Source of the DNA: Chitinophaga sp. SYP-B3965
Lineage (GTDB): Bacteria; Bacteroidota; Bacteroidia; Chitinophagales; Chitinophagaceae
Assembly (NCBI RefSeq): GCF_009647655.1
Contig: NZ_WJFD01000001.1
Location: forward strand, 1,674,001 to 1,738,000
DNA: 64,000 bases
Direction of reading: 5' to 3'
Below are positions 6,925 to 15,828 of the stretch, one piece after another. The notes beneath the pieces are model-generated. The model made no database searches. It worked only from the letters and a program-made list of their open reading frames with translations, and had not been told where the DNA came from. Each line of letters starts with the position of its first letter. Position 1 is the first letter of the stretch. Both the position numbers and the translations under genes were made by a program.

Positions 6925-9555
6925 TTAGGGGTGAATGAAAAACTCATGCCGCCCTGCCACCAATGAAACCACATCCTTCACCGGTGCTCCATTCAACATA
7001 ATGCTTTTCCCTGCATCAAAACGAACAGTGGCTGTAGCATTAGCCGGAACGGTAACGTTGTAAACAATGTTATTACCGCTTCTTTTCCAGGAGGATATCA
7101 GGCCATTATGCGATGCTTCAAACTGATCTAAGCCCTGTACAAAATGCGGCTCTAAAAGAACGTTCTTAAAGCCTGGTGCCTTCTCATCCGGTTTAATACC
7201 GGCAAGACCTTTGTATAGCCATGCACCGATCTCTCCGAACATGATGTGGTTACGGGAATTATCATTTTTGCTTTCTATGCGCCAGTTCTCCGGTAAAGTG
7301 GTAGCACCGTTCACGATCCACCAGCCCCAGGAAGGGAATGTTTCCTGGCTGGCTATCTTGTAGGCTGCATCTGCGTAACCATTATCGCTCAATGCACTTA
7401 AAATAGCTTTAGTACCCAGCAAGCCTACATCCAGATGAAAATTATCTGCTTCTACTTTTTTGGCGAGGTTAGCGGCTACTTTGGCTTTCATATCCTCCGG
7501 CACTAATCCCCAATATAACGGAACACTCATGGCGGTTTGTACACCATCACCGTAGATAGCGGTTTGCCTGTTTAAATACTTCGCGTTGAAAGCGGTTTTG
7601 ATCTTCTCTGCTAACGCTTTATAATGCAGATGATCTGCGTTTTTATTCAGCAGTTTGGCTGCTTTATAGAGGATCGTTACATCGGCAAAATAATATGCAG
7701 AAGAAGTAAGCTCTACCGAGGTTTTAGATTTTACCGGTACCCAGTCGCCGAGCCCCCAGGTGGTGAGGCCGGATGGATAATCTGTATCAATGCGATCTAC
7801 GTAACGTTTGATGTTATCGTAGCAGGCACCTAACAAAGTAGTATCACCGTAGAAGAGATAGATGTTCCAGGGGATGATCGCGATGGTGCTCGTCCAGTCC
7901 GGGCCGTTACCCCATTCGTAGCCCCAGCCGCCGGTTGGGATAATGGAAGGCAGTACACCATTAGGTTGCTGTTCATCCCGGTGATCTGCCAGCCATTTTT
8001 CATAGACGGTGATACCGTCGAAATTATAGAGGCCTGTTTCGCTGGCAATGTGTGCATCTCCCGTCCAGCCGTTCTTTTCCCGCTGCGGGCAATCTGTGGG
8101 ATAGCCGAAGAGGTTGGAGAGGTAAGCGTTGTTGGTAGCTGCCCATAATTTATTGATCATGGGGTTGGAAGAAGCGACTTTACCGATCACTGGTACATTG
8201 CTGTGCATGAAATAACCTACTAAACTCTTTTCGGTTAAGGAAATGGGCTTATTGCTGGTTACTTCCACATACTGGAAACCTTTATAATTGAAGCGGGCAG
8301 AAAATGTTTCTTCGCCTTTTCCACTTAAGATGAAAATGTCTGTCTGGAAAGGATCTTTATCATCAGTCGGGCGATAGTGCATATCAATGTTGGACATGTC
8401 TCCCATGCCATTTGCCTGTAACAGTTCTGTGTGTTTTAAACGCAGTACTGTGCCTGCTTCGCCTTGTACTTTGATCTTACTTACACCGGCAATGTTCCTG
8501 CCCAGGTCAAAGACATAAGTAGTGTCATTGATCTTGTTCAGTTTAGCCGTGGGGATCTCTTCCACATTTTCAATGGGGCGCATTACCTGTGCCACGATGT
8601 TTTCAGAAGGTGCAGAACGGAGGGTTACATTCTTCCATTTGGCATCATCAAATTCAGGCTTATTCCAGCCATCTTGTTCCAGCCTTGCGTCATAATGCTC
8701 AGCTGTGTAGATACTATTGAAAATAACGGGGCCTAATGCCGTTTTCCAGTCTTTTTTTGAACTGATCGTTTCTATTGATCCGTCTTCATATGTAATGCGA
8801 AGGTCCATGCAGAAGGTGGGCCTTCCTCTCCAGGGCGCTTTATCAAAGAACCATACTGCCGTGGATTGGTGGTTATACCATCCGTTTCCCAGCATCACGC
8901 CAATGGCGTTTTTACCGGCTTGCAGCTGCTTCGTTACATCATGCGTTACATACAATGTTCTGCGGTCAAAACGCGTGTACATAGGATCCAGCCGCTGGGT
9001 GCCCATCCGTTCTCCGTTGATGTACAGTTCATACAATCCGGCTACGGCAATGTAAGCCCTCGCGGCCTTAATCTTCTTTTTCGCCTCAAACACCTTGCGG
9101 AACTGTGCAGCCGGTTTCACCTTCACATCCGTCCCGTCGCTGATCCAGGCGCCCTGCCAGTTCTGCATGTTCATCATGCCGGTTTCAAATGTGGCGATCT
9201 CTGAGGCCACCAATTTATTTCCCAGATGATCATACACCTGCACTTTCCAGTAGTATTTAGTGAAAGGCTGTAAAGCCTTCCCCTGGTATACGGCAAAACA
9301 GGAAGAGGAATTCACCTTCGGAGATGTCCAGACCTTCCCGTCTGCCGATGGGTCTGTAGATACAAATACCTGGTAGGCTTTCTGTGCTGCCCCCTTCCTG
9401 TCGTCCATCAACCACCATTTAAAACGGGGCTGCTTTGTGTCAATGCCAATAGGATTGCTCATGTATTCACATTGCAGGGAAAATGCAGAAGGGCTTTCAT
9501 TCGCCTGTGCAGAGGACAGCAGAAAAAAAGCTATCAGGATATTGATCATTCTCAT
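6925..9555 (-). CDS. Secreted alpha-L-rhamnosidase, GH78
   Basis: An 876-aa exported glycosidase that releases alpha-L-rhamnose. A signal peptide (MRMINILIAFFLLSSAQA) is followed by the Bac_rhamnosid N-terminal beta-domain (LQCEYMSNPIGIDTKQPRFKW), the carbohydrate-binding-like domain (YIAVAGLYELYINGERMG) and the (alpha/alpha)6 catalytic barrel. The barrel carries the GH78 block YPTDCPQREKNGWTGDAH with its acidic residues. A C-terminal beta-sandwich ends the protein. Length is normal for GH78. The ATG overlaps the stop of the upstream FAD oxidoreductase gene (ATGA), so translation is coupled. Confidence 0.93.
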   Translation of the reverse strand: MRMINILIAFFLLSSAQANESPSAFSLQCEYMSNPIGIDTKQPRFKWWLMDDRKGAAQKAYQVFVSTDPSADGKVWTSPKVNSSSCFAVYQGKALQPFTKYYWKVQVYDHLGNKLVASEIATFETGMMNMQNWQGAWISDGTDVKVKPAAQFRKVFEAKKKIKAARAYIAVAGLYELYINGERMGTQRLDPMYTRFDRRTLYVTHDVTKQLQAGKNAIGVMLGNGWYNHQSTAVWFFDKAPWRGRPTFCMDLRITYEDGSIETISSKKDWKTALGPVIFNSIYTAEHYDARLEQDGWNKPEFDDAKWKNVTLRSAPSENIVAQVMRPIENVEEIPTAKLNKINDTTYVFDLGRNIAGVSKIKVQGEAGTVLRLKHTELLQANGMGDMSNIDMHYRPTDDKDPFQTDIFILSGKGEETFSARFNYKGFQYVEVTSNKPISLTEKSLVGYFMHSNVPVIGKVASSNPMINKLWAATNNAYLSNLFGYPTDCPQREKNGWTGDAHIASETGLYNFDGITVYEKWLADHRDEQQPNGVLPSIIPTGGWGYEWGNGPDWTSTIAIIPWNIYLFYGDTTLLGACYDNIKRYVDRIDTDYPSGLTTWGLGDWVPVKSKTSVELTSSAYYFADVTILYKAAKLLNKNADHLHYKALAEKIKTAFNAKYLNRQTAIYGDGVQTAMSVPLYWGLVPEDMKAKVAANLAKKVEADNFHLDVGLLGTKAILSALSDNGYADAAYKIASQETFPSWGWWIVNGATTLPENWRIESKNDNSRNHIMFGEIGAWLYKGLAGIKPDEKAPGFKNVLLEPHFVQGLDQFEASHNGLISSWKRSGNNIVYNVTVPANATATVRFDAGKSIMLNGAPVKDVVSLVAGRHEFFIHP

Positions 9556-11201
9556 GGTACTTCCAGTCTTTGTTTATCTTTTAATAATTGTGCCTTAAGC
9601 GCTTCATACTTCACATCCTGCACCGCCGTTTTACCATTAATAGCCTGTACTGCAGCAGTAGCCGCGCTTTGCCCCAGGATCATAAATACCGGTTCCATAC
9701 GGATAGAACCATAGGCAATGTGTGAGCTGGACATGCAAACAGGCACCAGCAGGTTTTCACATTCCTTCTTTTTCGGGATAATAGAACCGTAGGCAATGCG
9801 GTAAGGTTTTTTGGCAGATACGCCGATGTCTCCTTCGTTCTGTACAAAACCATCCGGTTTTACGTACCGTTGTGCATTGTGCGCATCCAGTGTATAGGAG
9901 CCCATGCCAATAGATTGCGGTACGTCTTTTTTGCTCAGGGTTTCATGCTCCGTCATTACTTCCACGCCTATCATACGACGGGCTTCGCGGATATATAACT
10001 GGTGCGGCCATCCGCCGTTATCTTTAAATTCATCTTTCGGCAATCCCCATTTATTTACGGCCGTGCGCACATCTTCCGGCATGCGCGGATCATTGGCCAT
10101 AAAGTATAACAGTCCTTTCTGGTATTGTTCGTGTTCTTTGATGATCTCTTTCCTGCGCTCATAAGAGGCATCCGGGTAATCGTAGTTCATGCCAATGTTA
10201 TCCGTGCTGAAAGGCCCGTGGTTATTGGTATCCGTTTTACGGTTAGGGATAGGATCATATTTGTCGAATGTTTCCCGCCAGCCGGATTTGAACACCCGCA
10301 GCAGTAATTCATACTGCATGGGGTCGTATCCAACAGGTTTGGGGAAAGGGATGCGGTTTTCCGGCACATCGGTGAGGCACATACGAAAACAATAAGCCTG
10401 GATCTTATCATCGCCTTCTCCCCTTTTGCCCGGGTCTTTATCAGAGATGCGGGGCAGCAATCCGCTGTTCTTATCGCCTTCTATCTTATACGGACTGATG
10501 TTTGTCATAAAATGGTGCCTGTGGTGCAGGATGCCTGTTTGCGCGCCATTCCATTCTTCGCCATATACGCTGTTGGCTTCCCGGCCTACATGGTATTTTA
10601 CACCGGCGGCGGCCATCAGGTCTCCTTCATAAGTGGCGTCTATGAACATTTTACCGGTGAAGGTCTTCTTTTGCAAAGTGGTGATGGAAACAATGCGGCC
10701 GCCTTTCTTCACAACACCCTTGCTCCTGTCCAGCCACTCATCGCGGTATACTTTGATATTGTGTTCTTTGATGAAGTCTTCCATGATCTGTTCTGCCACA
10801 TGCGGTTCAAAGATCCACATGGTGCGTTCTGTTCCATCCATGGCAGGTGTGCCCTGGCCTTTGTTGCCATAGGCGTCTTTGGGCTGCCATACCCATGCAT
10901 TGGATTGCTGGTAATGCATGTACACGCGGTGATAGAAATCGCGGGCCAGTCCGCCGATAACGGATTTATTGCCGGTATCCGTGAAGCCCAGTCCCCCGGC
11001 GGACAATCCGCCCAGGTGTACATCCGGTGAAACAATGATCACGGACTTTCCCATCTGCTGCACCTGTACCGCCGCCGTAACAGCCGCTGCTGTTCCGCCG
11101 TAAACGATCACATCTGCCTGTAATTTTTCCTGTGCCATCAGCTGGCCGGAATAGAGTAAAGTAAGTAAGAAGATCTTTCGCATAACTGTCTGTTTTTTCA
11201 T
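9552..11201 (-). CDS. Secreted FAD-dependent oxidoreductase
   Basis: A 549-aa protein of the FAD_oxidored family (PF12831 type). A signal peptide (MRKIFLLTLLYSGQLMA) precedes the dinucleotide fold ADVIVYGGTAAAVTAAVQVQ and the glycine-rich HLGGLSAGGLGFTDTGN. The C-terminal part has the second FAD contact LLVPVCMSSSHIAYGSIRMEP. Two starts are possible: 11201, which overlaps an upstream reading frame by ATGA, or 11183, which places the signal peptide at the very N terminus. The substrate is unknown; members often sit in polysaccharide loci, and this one is coupled to a rhamnosidase, so oxidation of a sugar or sugar-derived product outside the cytoplasm is plausible. Confidence 0.85.
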   Translation of the reverse strand: MKKQTVMRKIFLLTLLYSGQLMAQEKLQADVIVYGGTAAAVTAAVQVQQMGKSVIIVSPDVHLGGLSAGGLGFTDTGNKSVIGGLARDFYHRVYMHYQQSNAWVWQPKDAYGNKGQGTPAMDGTERTMWIFEPHVAEQIMEDFIKEHNIKVYRDEWLDRSKGVVKKGGRIVSITTLQKKTFTGKMFIDATYEGDLMAAAGVKYHVGREANSVYGEEWNGAQTGILHHRHHFMTNISPYKIEGDKNSGLLPRISDKDPGKRGEGDDKIQAYCFRMCLTDVPENRIPFPKPVGYDPMQYELLLRVFKSGWRETFDKYDPIPNRKTDTNNHGPFSTDNIGMNYDYPDASYERRKEIIKEHEQYQKGLLYFMANDPRMPEDVRTAVNKWGLPKDEFKDNGGWPHQLYIREARRMIGVEVMTEHETLSKKDVPQSIGMGSYTLDAHNAQRYVKPDGFVQNEGDIGVSAKKPYRIAYGSIIPKKKECENLLVPVCMSSSHIAYGSIRMEPVFMILGQSAATAAVQAINGKTAVQDVKYEALKAQLLKDKQRLEVP

Positions 11202-11404
11202 AACCGATTTGATAACCCAGATCCAATGTACAGGCCTTCATGGCTAAATATACCGAATTTAGCTACTTTGAACCATCCTGCCCTGTCATGCTGTGCAAAC
11301 ATGGCGCTTTCGGGAGTAATGGCTGCAGGTAGCGTCAGCATCGTTTTCCGCTCAACAGGCTGTTGTACAAAATAATCTTCTTTAAGGACACTTTCAGGAG
11401 GTAC
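11198..11404 (-). pseudogene. Remnant resembling the N-terminal part of a GH29 alpha-L-fucosidase
   Basis: On the minus strand a frame stays open for 68 codons from just after a TAA (11405-11407) to a TGA at 11198-11200. It has protein-like composition and contains GWFKVAKFGIFSHEGLYIG, close to the GH29 hallmark WF(R/K)xAKFGIFIHWGLYS. There is no good start codon at its head, and the fragment stops exactly at the ATG of the FAD oxidoreductase gene (ATGA overlap). I read it as the stump of a deleted fucosidase gene that once preceded the oxidoreductase and rhamnosidase. The similarity is short; an unrelated small protein remains possible. Confidence 0.4.
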
Positions 11405-11482
11405 TTATACGTAGTGGGCTTGCTAAAATAATTCGATCTGGCATCCTATTTGGATATTGTATAGTAACTCAAACATTTTTTT

Positions 11483-11923
11483 ATGAAAAAGATCGCGGTT
11501 GTTATTTGTTTTATGCTCGGCGGCTTTGCGTTTAACGCAAACGCCCAGGTGAGCATAAACGTGAACATTGGTAGCCAGCCAGCCTGGGGTCCTGTGGGGT
11601 ATGATTATGCAGAGTATTACTATTTACCGGATGTGGATGCCTACTACTATATTCCGGATCGTCAGTTCATCTACTTAAACGGTAACAGATGGGTGCGCGC
11701 CCGCGCATTGCCGGCGGCTTATCACTATGACCTGTACAGTGGGTACAAAGTGGTGGTGAATGAACCAAGGCCTTATTTAAGACCTGTTGTTTACAGGGAA
11801 AAATATGGCAAATACAAAGGATGGTATGGTAAACAAACTATCATAAGAGATAGCCCTGACAAAAAATATCATGGCAAAGGGAACAAAGGTGGCAAACATG
11901 GTAAAGGCCATAAAAAGCATTAA
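11483..11923 (+). CDS. Small secreted tyrosine-rich protein of unknown function
   Basis: A 146-aa exported protein. It has a clear signal peptide (MKKIAVVICFMLGGFAFNANAQ). The mature N-terminal half is very rich in Tyr and Pro (YDYAEYYYLPDVDAYYYIPD, then FIYLNGNRW). The C-terminal ~30 residues are a Lys/Gly/His tail (KGNKGGKHGKGHKKH). Similar small periplasmic proteins are common in Chitinophagaceae and relatives; no function is known. The basic His-rich tail might bind metal, nucleic acid or cell-surface polymer, but this is speculation. Monocistronic, with its own terminator downstream. Confidence 0.75.
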   Translation: MKKIAVVICFMLGGFAFNANAQVSINVNIGSQPAWGPVGYDYAEYYYLPDVDAYYYIPDRQFIYLNGNRWVRARALPAAYHYDLYSGYKVVVNEPRPYLRPVVYREKYGKYKGWYGKQTIIRDSPDKKYHGKGNKGGKHGKGHKKH

Positions 11924-11967
11924 ACGGTTTTAAACTTTCTTATAAATGGATGGTCTAAGGGGCCCCT

Positions 11968-12009
11968 GGCAGTGAATGGAAGAATCTGTTCACTGCCCGC
12001 TTGTTTTTA
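11968..12009 (+). terminator. Intrinsic terminator
   Basis: Inverted repeat GGCAGTGAA (11968-11976) and TTCACTGCC (11989-11997) with a 12-nt loop, followed by a T-rich stretch, 45 nt after the stop of the tyrosine-rich protein gene. Confidence 0.65.
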
Positions 12010-12035
12010 CCCCCCGTTTGCCTTATTTTCATTAA

Positions 12036-12590
12036 ATGCTTACCTTAAACTTTGACCCTTATCCCATTTTAACCACCCAGCGCCTCGTGCTGCGGAAGTT
12101 AAGGGAAAGTGATGCAGATGAAGTCCTTTACCTCCGCTCTCACAAGGATATTATGCAATACATTCCCCGCCCCCTGCAAAAGGACAGGGACGACGCCATC
12201 AAATTCATCCGGGACCACCTGGAACTGACACGCAAAAACGAAGCGATCAACTGGGCTATTACTATTCCCGGAGAAGATAAAGTGATCGGGATGATAGGGC
12301 TTTTCAATGTTGAGCCAGAAAATTTCCGCTGTGAGGTAGGTTACCTGCTGCATGATAACTGGCATGGGAAAGGCATTATGACGGAGGCTTTACCCGCCGT
12401 ACTGGACCATAGCTTCCGTGTATTGAAATTTCATTCCATAGCCGCAGTGATAGACCCCGGTAATATTGCTTCCGCCAAACTCCTGGAAAAGAATAATTTT
12501 ACAAAAGAAGCGCATTTTAAAGAGAACATGTTTTATGAAGGCAGGTTTATGGATGCTATCATCTATTCCCTGCTGACACCATTCCGGTAA
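12036..12590 (+). CDS. GNAT N-acetyltransferase, RimJ/RimL type
   Basis: A 184-aa cytoplasmic GNAT enzyme. The N terminus TTQRLVLRKLRESDADEV is the usual strand-helix start of RimJ/RimL-like members. The acetyl-CoA loop is WHGKGIMTEAL near residue 111, and the closing motif NIASAKLLEKNNF follows near residue 146. Such enzymes acetylate ribosomal protein N termini, amino sugars, antibiotics or other amines; the substrate cannot be told. It ends 7 nt before the phosphatase gene, so the two are probably co-transcribed. Confidence 0.87.
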   Translation: MLTLNFDPYPILTTQRLVLRKLRESDADEVLYLRSHKDIMQYIPRPLQKDRDDAIKFIRDHLELTRKNEAINWAITIPGEDKVIGMIGLFNVEPENFRCEVGYLLHDNWHGKGIMTEALPAVLDHSFRVLKFHSIAAVIDPGNIASAKLLEKNNFTKEAHFKENMFYEGRFMDAIIYSLLTPFR

Positions 12591-12597
12591 ACTATAT

Positions 12598-13329
12598 ATG
12601 GCAAGAACTTTCGCGATCGGAGATATTCATGGTGCATTGAAAGCACTGGACCAGCTCATCCTTAAAATTAAACCGAAGCCGGACGATAAACTGATCTTCC
12701 TCGGAGATTATGTAGACGGATGGTCTGAATCCGCCCAGGTGATCTCCCGTTTAATGGAACTGGATGATCAATACAACTGCATCTTCCTCAAAGGCAATCA
12801 TGATCAGTGGTGTGAATCCTGGCTGGCAGGTGAACCGGCAGACCCGGTATGGTTATTTCATGGCGGAAGGAGTACCGTGGCCAGCTATGAAAAGCTCAGC
12901 GCAGAAGAGAAACACCAGCATCTTGTATTTTACAATCGGTTGCGGCCATTCTATATAGATGAAAGGAACCGTTTATTCATTCACGCAGGTTTTGCCTCCA
13001 TGCATGGCCCCGAACATGAACGGCATGAAAACAGTTTCCTGTGGGACCGTACCTTATGGGAAACAGCCCGCAGCATGAACAAACGTTTATCACGGGATTC
13101 GTTGTTATATCCCAAGCGGCTACAGCTGTTCTTCGAGATCTATATCGGTCATACACCTACCATCAATTATAATATGGACAAACCCATGAAAGCGGCCAAT
13201 CTATGGAACGTAGATACCGGCGCTGCTTTTTATGGAAAATTATCTGCGCTTGACATCGATTCCAAAAAAGTGACACAAAGTGATCCGCCGCAAAAACTAT
13301 ATCCAAATGAGAAAGGAAGGAATCCTTAA
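12598..13329 (+). CDS. Metallophosphoesterase, bacterial Ser/Thr phosphatase (PPP) type
   Basis: A 243-aa phosphoesterase with the complete two-metal signature: GDIHG at residue 8, GDYVDGWSES near residue 37, GNHDQW near residue 64, and later His residues in LFIHAGF and IGHTP. This pattern is that of PPP-type phosphatases (PrpA/ApaH-like), which act on phosphoproteins or dinucleoside polyphosphates. Follows the GNAT gene by 7 nt. The C terminus is a short basic tail. Well supported as an enzyme; substrate unknown. Confidence 0.88.
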   Translation: MARTFAIGDIHGALKALDQLILKIKPKPDDKLIFLGDYVDGWSESAQVISRLMELDDQYNCIFLKGNHDQWCESWLAGEPADPVWLFHGGRSTVASYEKLSAEEKHQHLVFYNRLRPFYIDERNRLFIHAGFASMHGPEHERHENSFLWDRTLWETARSMNKRLSRDSLLYPKRLQLFFEIYIGHTPTINYNMDKPMKAANLWNVDTGAAFYGKLSALDIDSKKVTQSDPPQKLYPNEKGRNP

Positions 13330-13471
13330 GTGTTATAACAACTAACCCATTAAAGGACTAAATCCACCAGCTATCGGTTAAATCATACCATATACAAAGT
13401 CCCGTTTTTTCCCCGCTCCTATTCTGGGTAGCTTGCCAACCGATTTTAATGTTAACACCAAATTACTGATT

Positions 13472-15244
13472 ATGAAACGCGTATTCCTCGCCATGGCGAC
13501 CCTTCTTGTTTGTTTCCATGCTGATGCTCAGCAGATTCCCCAGGAAGAAGAAAATGCTTCCGAAGTCCTTTATCAAAAAGTGAAAAGACCTACTGTAGCT
13601 CCTGCCGAAGGCCCGGACGGAGACGAGAAAACCAGCAACATGAAAGTTGGCGCCCTCAAACCGTTTACGGCTACACGCAGTATTAAACCTGTAACACAAT
13701 TGCTGTTCATTGAAGCAGATGCACCAGGCATTGCCAAAATGGAACGTGCCGGCGTTTGTGCACAACCTGTTGTAGAAGCTGCACTGGAACCTGTTTACAG
13801 TTCCGTGAAAGCACACATGCCGTTGTTCCTTCCTTTCAAGAACAGCACCACTGGTCTCTGGCAGGGCTTTTACTACAGCTGGGACAATGATAAGGATGGT
13901 AAGAAAGATGCCCACCGGGCTATTGACTATGGTAAAACATCCATAGCAGAAAATGAAGATCCTACCTTTGGCGTATATGCTATCGCCCCGGGAAAAGTGA
14001 TCGACGTGAAATGGTCTAACGGCGGCGGTAACTATGTTACCATTGAACACACCGCACCGGATGGTTACAAATACCGCAGCACACATCTTCATTTGCGTAA
14101 TGGCCATGATAACGACAAGGCAAAAGCCAAAGGCACTTCCGGCAAATACAAAACATTTGCCACTAACGGCACCAACAGCAATTTATGCTGGGGTACCAAT
14201 ACCCAAAAGATCGCGGTAAAAGAAGGTGACAATGTAGCGGCCGGCCAGTTCATCGCTTATGCCGGTAACACCGGATCTGGCGGTATTGGCGTGATCCTGG
14301 ATGATGATGGTACTTTCACTGACAATGCCAGCATGCGTTCTTTCAACGTACATCTCCATTTTGAAGTACGTGTACAGGATACCCGCACAGGACATAGCGG
14401 AGAATGGGTACTGGTAGATCCATACGGCTCTTATAATCATGGCGGCGTAGATTGTTATGATCTGGATGCCACCACACCTTATGCACGTTTATTCGCACCT
14501 TTCTACCCCAGCTTCCACAATGTTCCGCTGGACCTCGTGAATAAATTCTGGGGTTATTATACCGGTATGGGTATGGCACTGCAAACCGTGAGTGTGGACA
14601 AGAACGGCGGCAACCTCTATGCTGCAGGTTCTTTCCAGTGGGGTATCCCCGGATCATGGTATGCCCGTTTCTATATGACCGGCGCTACTTACCAAACCTA
14701 CTTCAACACCTACGATGCACAAGGCTACCGCCCGCGCCAGATCTCTGTTACCAAAGACGGCAGCGGCAATCCGCGCTTCTCTGCTATCTGGGAAAAGAAA
14801 CCTGCCGGCCAGTCTGCCGCCTCTGTACACAACCAGGATGATGCCCTGTTTGGCACTACCTGGAAGAACTATGTAGATACCAAGAAATGGCATGTACAGG
14901 AACACGTGGATTATACCGTAGGCGGTAAACGTTACCATGCAGCCGTGTTTGTGAACAAACCTAACGACAATGGTTTCTACCTGTACTATGGCATGGCCGG
15001 TACAGACTTCGATAAGAAATTCAACGAACTCTACAAGAACTGGGAACTGAAAAGTATTAACGTAAATGGTAATACTGTTGGCGGTGTATGGCGTCCTAAA
15101 AAGAACAACTATGCTGCTTATTATGGTATGACATCTGCTTCTTACCAGACCAAGTTTAACCAGGCCAGCTCAGAAGGCCTGCGCCTCATCAAAGTGCAGA
15201 ACTATGATGATAATGCGCGCTTCAGTGCTATCTGGGGTAAATAA
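13472..15244 (+). CDS. Secreted M23 metallopeptidase with bacterial tandem repeat domains
   Basis: A 590-aa exported protein. I start it at 13472, where MKRVFLAMATLLVCFHADAQ forms a signal peptide; the longer frame adds only non-signal residues. Residues ~140-310 form an M23 (LytM-like) endopeptidase: AHRAIDYG supplies the first His and Asp, APGKVIDVKW and AGNTGSGG are fold signatures, and NVHLHFEV holds the HxH zinc ligands. The rest consists of repeats of ~40-50 residues with Y-(A/T)-x-(F/Y)-x-M-T-x-A-x-Y-Q and RFSAIW, matching the bacterial tandem repeat domain. M23 enzymes cut peptidoglycan cross-links or glycine-rich peptides. Target (own wall or prey) unknown. Confidence 0.85.
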   Translation: MKRVFLAMATLLVCFHADAQQIPQEEENASEVLYQKVKRPTVAPAEGPDGDEKTSNMKVGALKPFTATRSIKPVTQLLFIEADAPGIAKMERAGVCAQPVVEAALEPVYSSVKAHMPLFLPFKNSTTGLWQGFYYSWDNDKDGKKDAHRAIDYGKTSIAENEDPTFGVYAIAPGKVIDVKWSNGGGNYVTIEHTAPDGYKYRSTHLHLRNGHDNDKAKAKGTSGKYKTFATNGTNSNLCWGTNTQKIAVKEGDNVAAGQFIAYAGNTGSGGIGVILDDDGTFTDNASMRSFNVHLHFEVRVQDTRTGHSGEWVLVDPYGSYNHGGVDCYDLDATTPYARLFAPFYPSFHNVPLDLVNKFWGYYTGMGMALQTVSVDKNGGNLYAAGSFQWGIPGSWYARFYMTGATYQTYFNTYDAQGYRPRQISVTKDGSGNPRFSAIWEKKPAGQSAASVHNQDDALFGTTWKNYVDTKKWHVQEHVDYTVGGKRYHAAVFVNKPNDNGFYLYYGMAGTDFDKKFNELYKNWELKSINVNGNTVGGVWRPKKNNYAAYYGMTSASYQTKFNQASSEGLRLIKVQNYDDNARFSAIWGK

Positions 15245-15297
15245 GTTTTTCTCCATATGTGCTTAAGGCACAATATTGATAACACCTACTAATACCG

Positions 15298-15335
15298 GCA
15301 GGATGCTCCTCAAAGGGCATCCTGCTTTTTATTTT
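15298..15335 (+). terminator. Intrinsic terminator of the M23 gene
   Basis: Perfect 9-bp stem GCAGGATGC / GCATCCTGC with a 10-nt loop and a following T-tract. Its end lies only about 6 nt before the ATG of the next gene. Confidence 0.85.
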
Positions 15336-15340
15336 TGAGA

Positions 15341-15745
15341 ATGGCAGTGCAAAGATTAGTAGATAAAAAACTCCAAAGCAACCATCCTTTCTCTCTTGTT
15401 TCTGTAGTTCATATGCCTGAATACCTGGCAGAACCCATTGCGGTTTTTCAAAGTAAAACAAGAACAGATTGTAAAGTCATTTTAACAGAAATGGAGGATA
15501 AAGGAATAAATATGGTTGTTGCAATAGAAATGAATAAATTATGTGGAAGGCGGGAGGTTAATAGTGTCAGAAGCGTCTATCCAAAGGATAATATCAGGGA
15601 CATTCTGCTATGGATCGCACAGGATGATCTCATAGCATATGCCAATAAAGAAAAAATCCTTAATTGGTTTTGTAAACAGCAGTCCAATTCCGCTGACGTT
15701 ACTAAACTAATTAAGGACGCTACAAAGGTAATAGAAAAAATATAA
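15341..15745 (+). CDS. Orphan MuF C-terminal nuclease-like domain protein
   Basis: A 134-aa protein made almost wholly of a domain resembling MuF_C (PF18819 type), normally found at the C terminus of phage Mu-F-like head proteins and polymorphic toxins. Visible hallmarks: MPEYLAEPIAVFQSKTRTD, VILTEMEDKG, VVAIEMN, EVNSVRSVYPKDN and YANKEKILNW. This fold belongs to the barnase/EndoU/colicin-like RNase group, so RNase activity is possible but unproven. An in-frame TTG at 15335 is an alternative start. The gene has no room for a promoter after the terminator that ends just upstream, no recognisable immunity gene, and visibly lower GC than its neighbours. It may be a displaced toxin tip or a decaying remnant. 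Confidence 0.65.
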   Translation: MAVQRLVDKKLQSNHPFSLVSVVHMPEYLAEPIAVFQSKTRTDCKVILTEMEDKGINMVVAIEMNKLCGRREVNSVRSVYPKDNIRDILLWIAQDDLIAYANKEKILNWFCKQQSNSADVTKLIKDATKVIEKI

Positions 15746-15811
15746 ACTGTGAAAAAATACTTGGTATTTATAGTAACAGACACCTCTGAAAGGCATCCCT
15801 GAAAAAATTCG

Positions 15812-15819
15812 TACTTTTG
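15812..15819 (+). promoter_or_regulatory. TAnnTTTG box of dusB
   Basis: TACTTTTG matches the Bacteroidota -7 consensus exactly; the dusB ATG is 9 nt further on. No convincing -33 TTTG is seen upstream. Confidence 0.5.
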
Positions 15820-15828
15820 CCCCCGCAA

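Noticed and set aside
13463..14107. 214-codon frame antisense to the M23 gene
   Set aside because: The plus strand encodes a clear signal peptide and M23 motifs; the antisense frame has no recognisable domain.
15245..15828. Toxin-immunity pair around the MuF_C gene
   Set aside because: No candidate immunity gene lies on either side; the next genes are an M23 peptidase and dusB.
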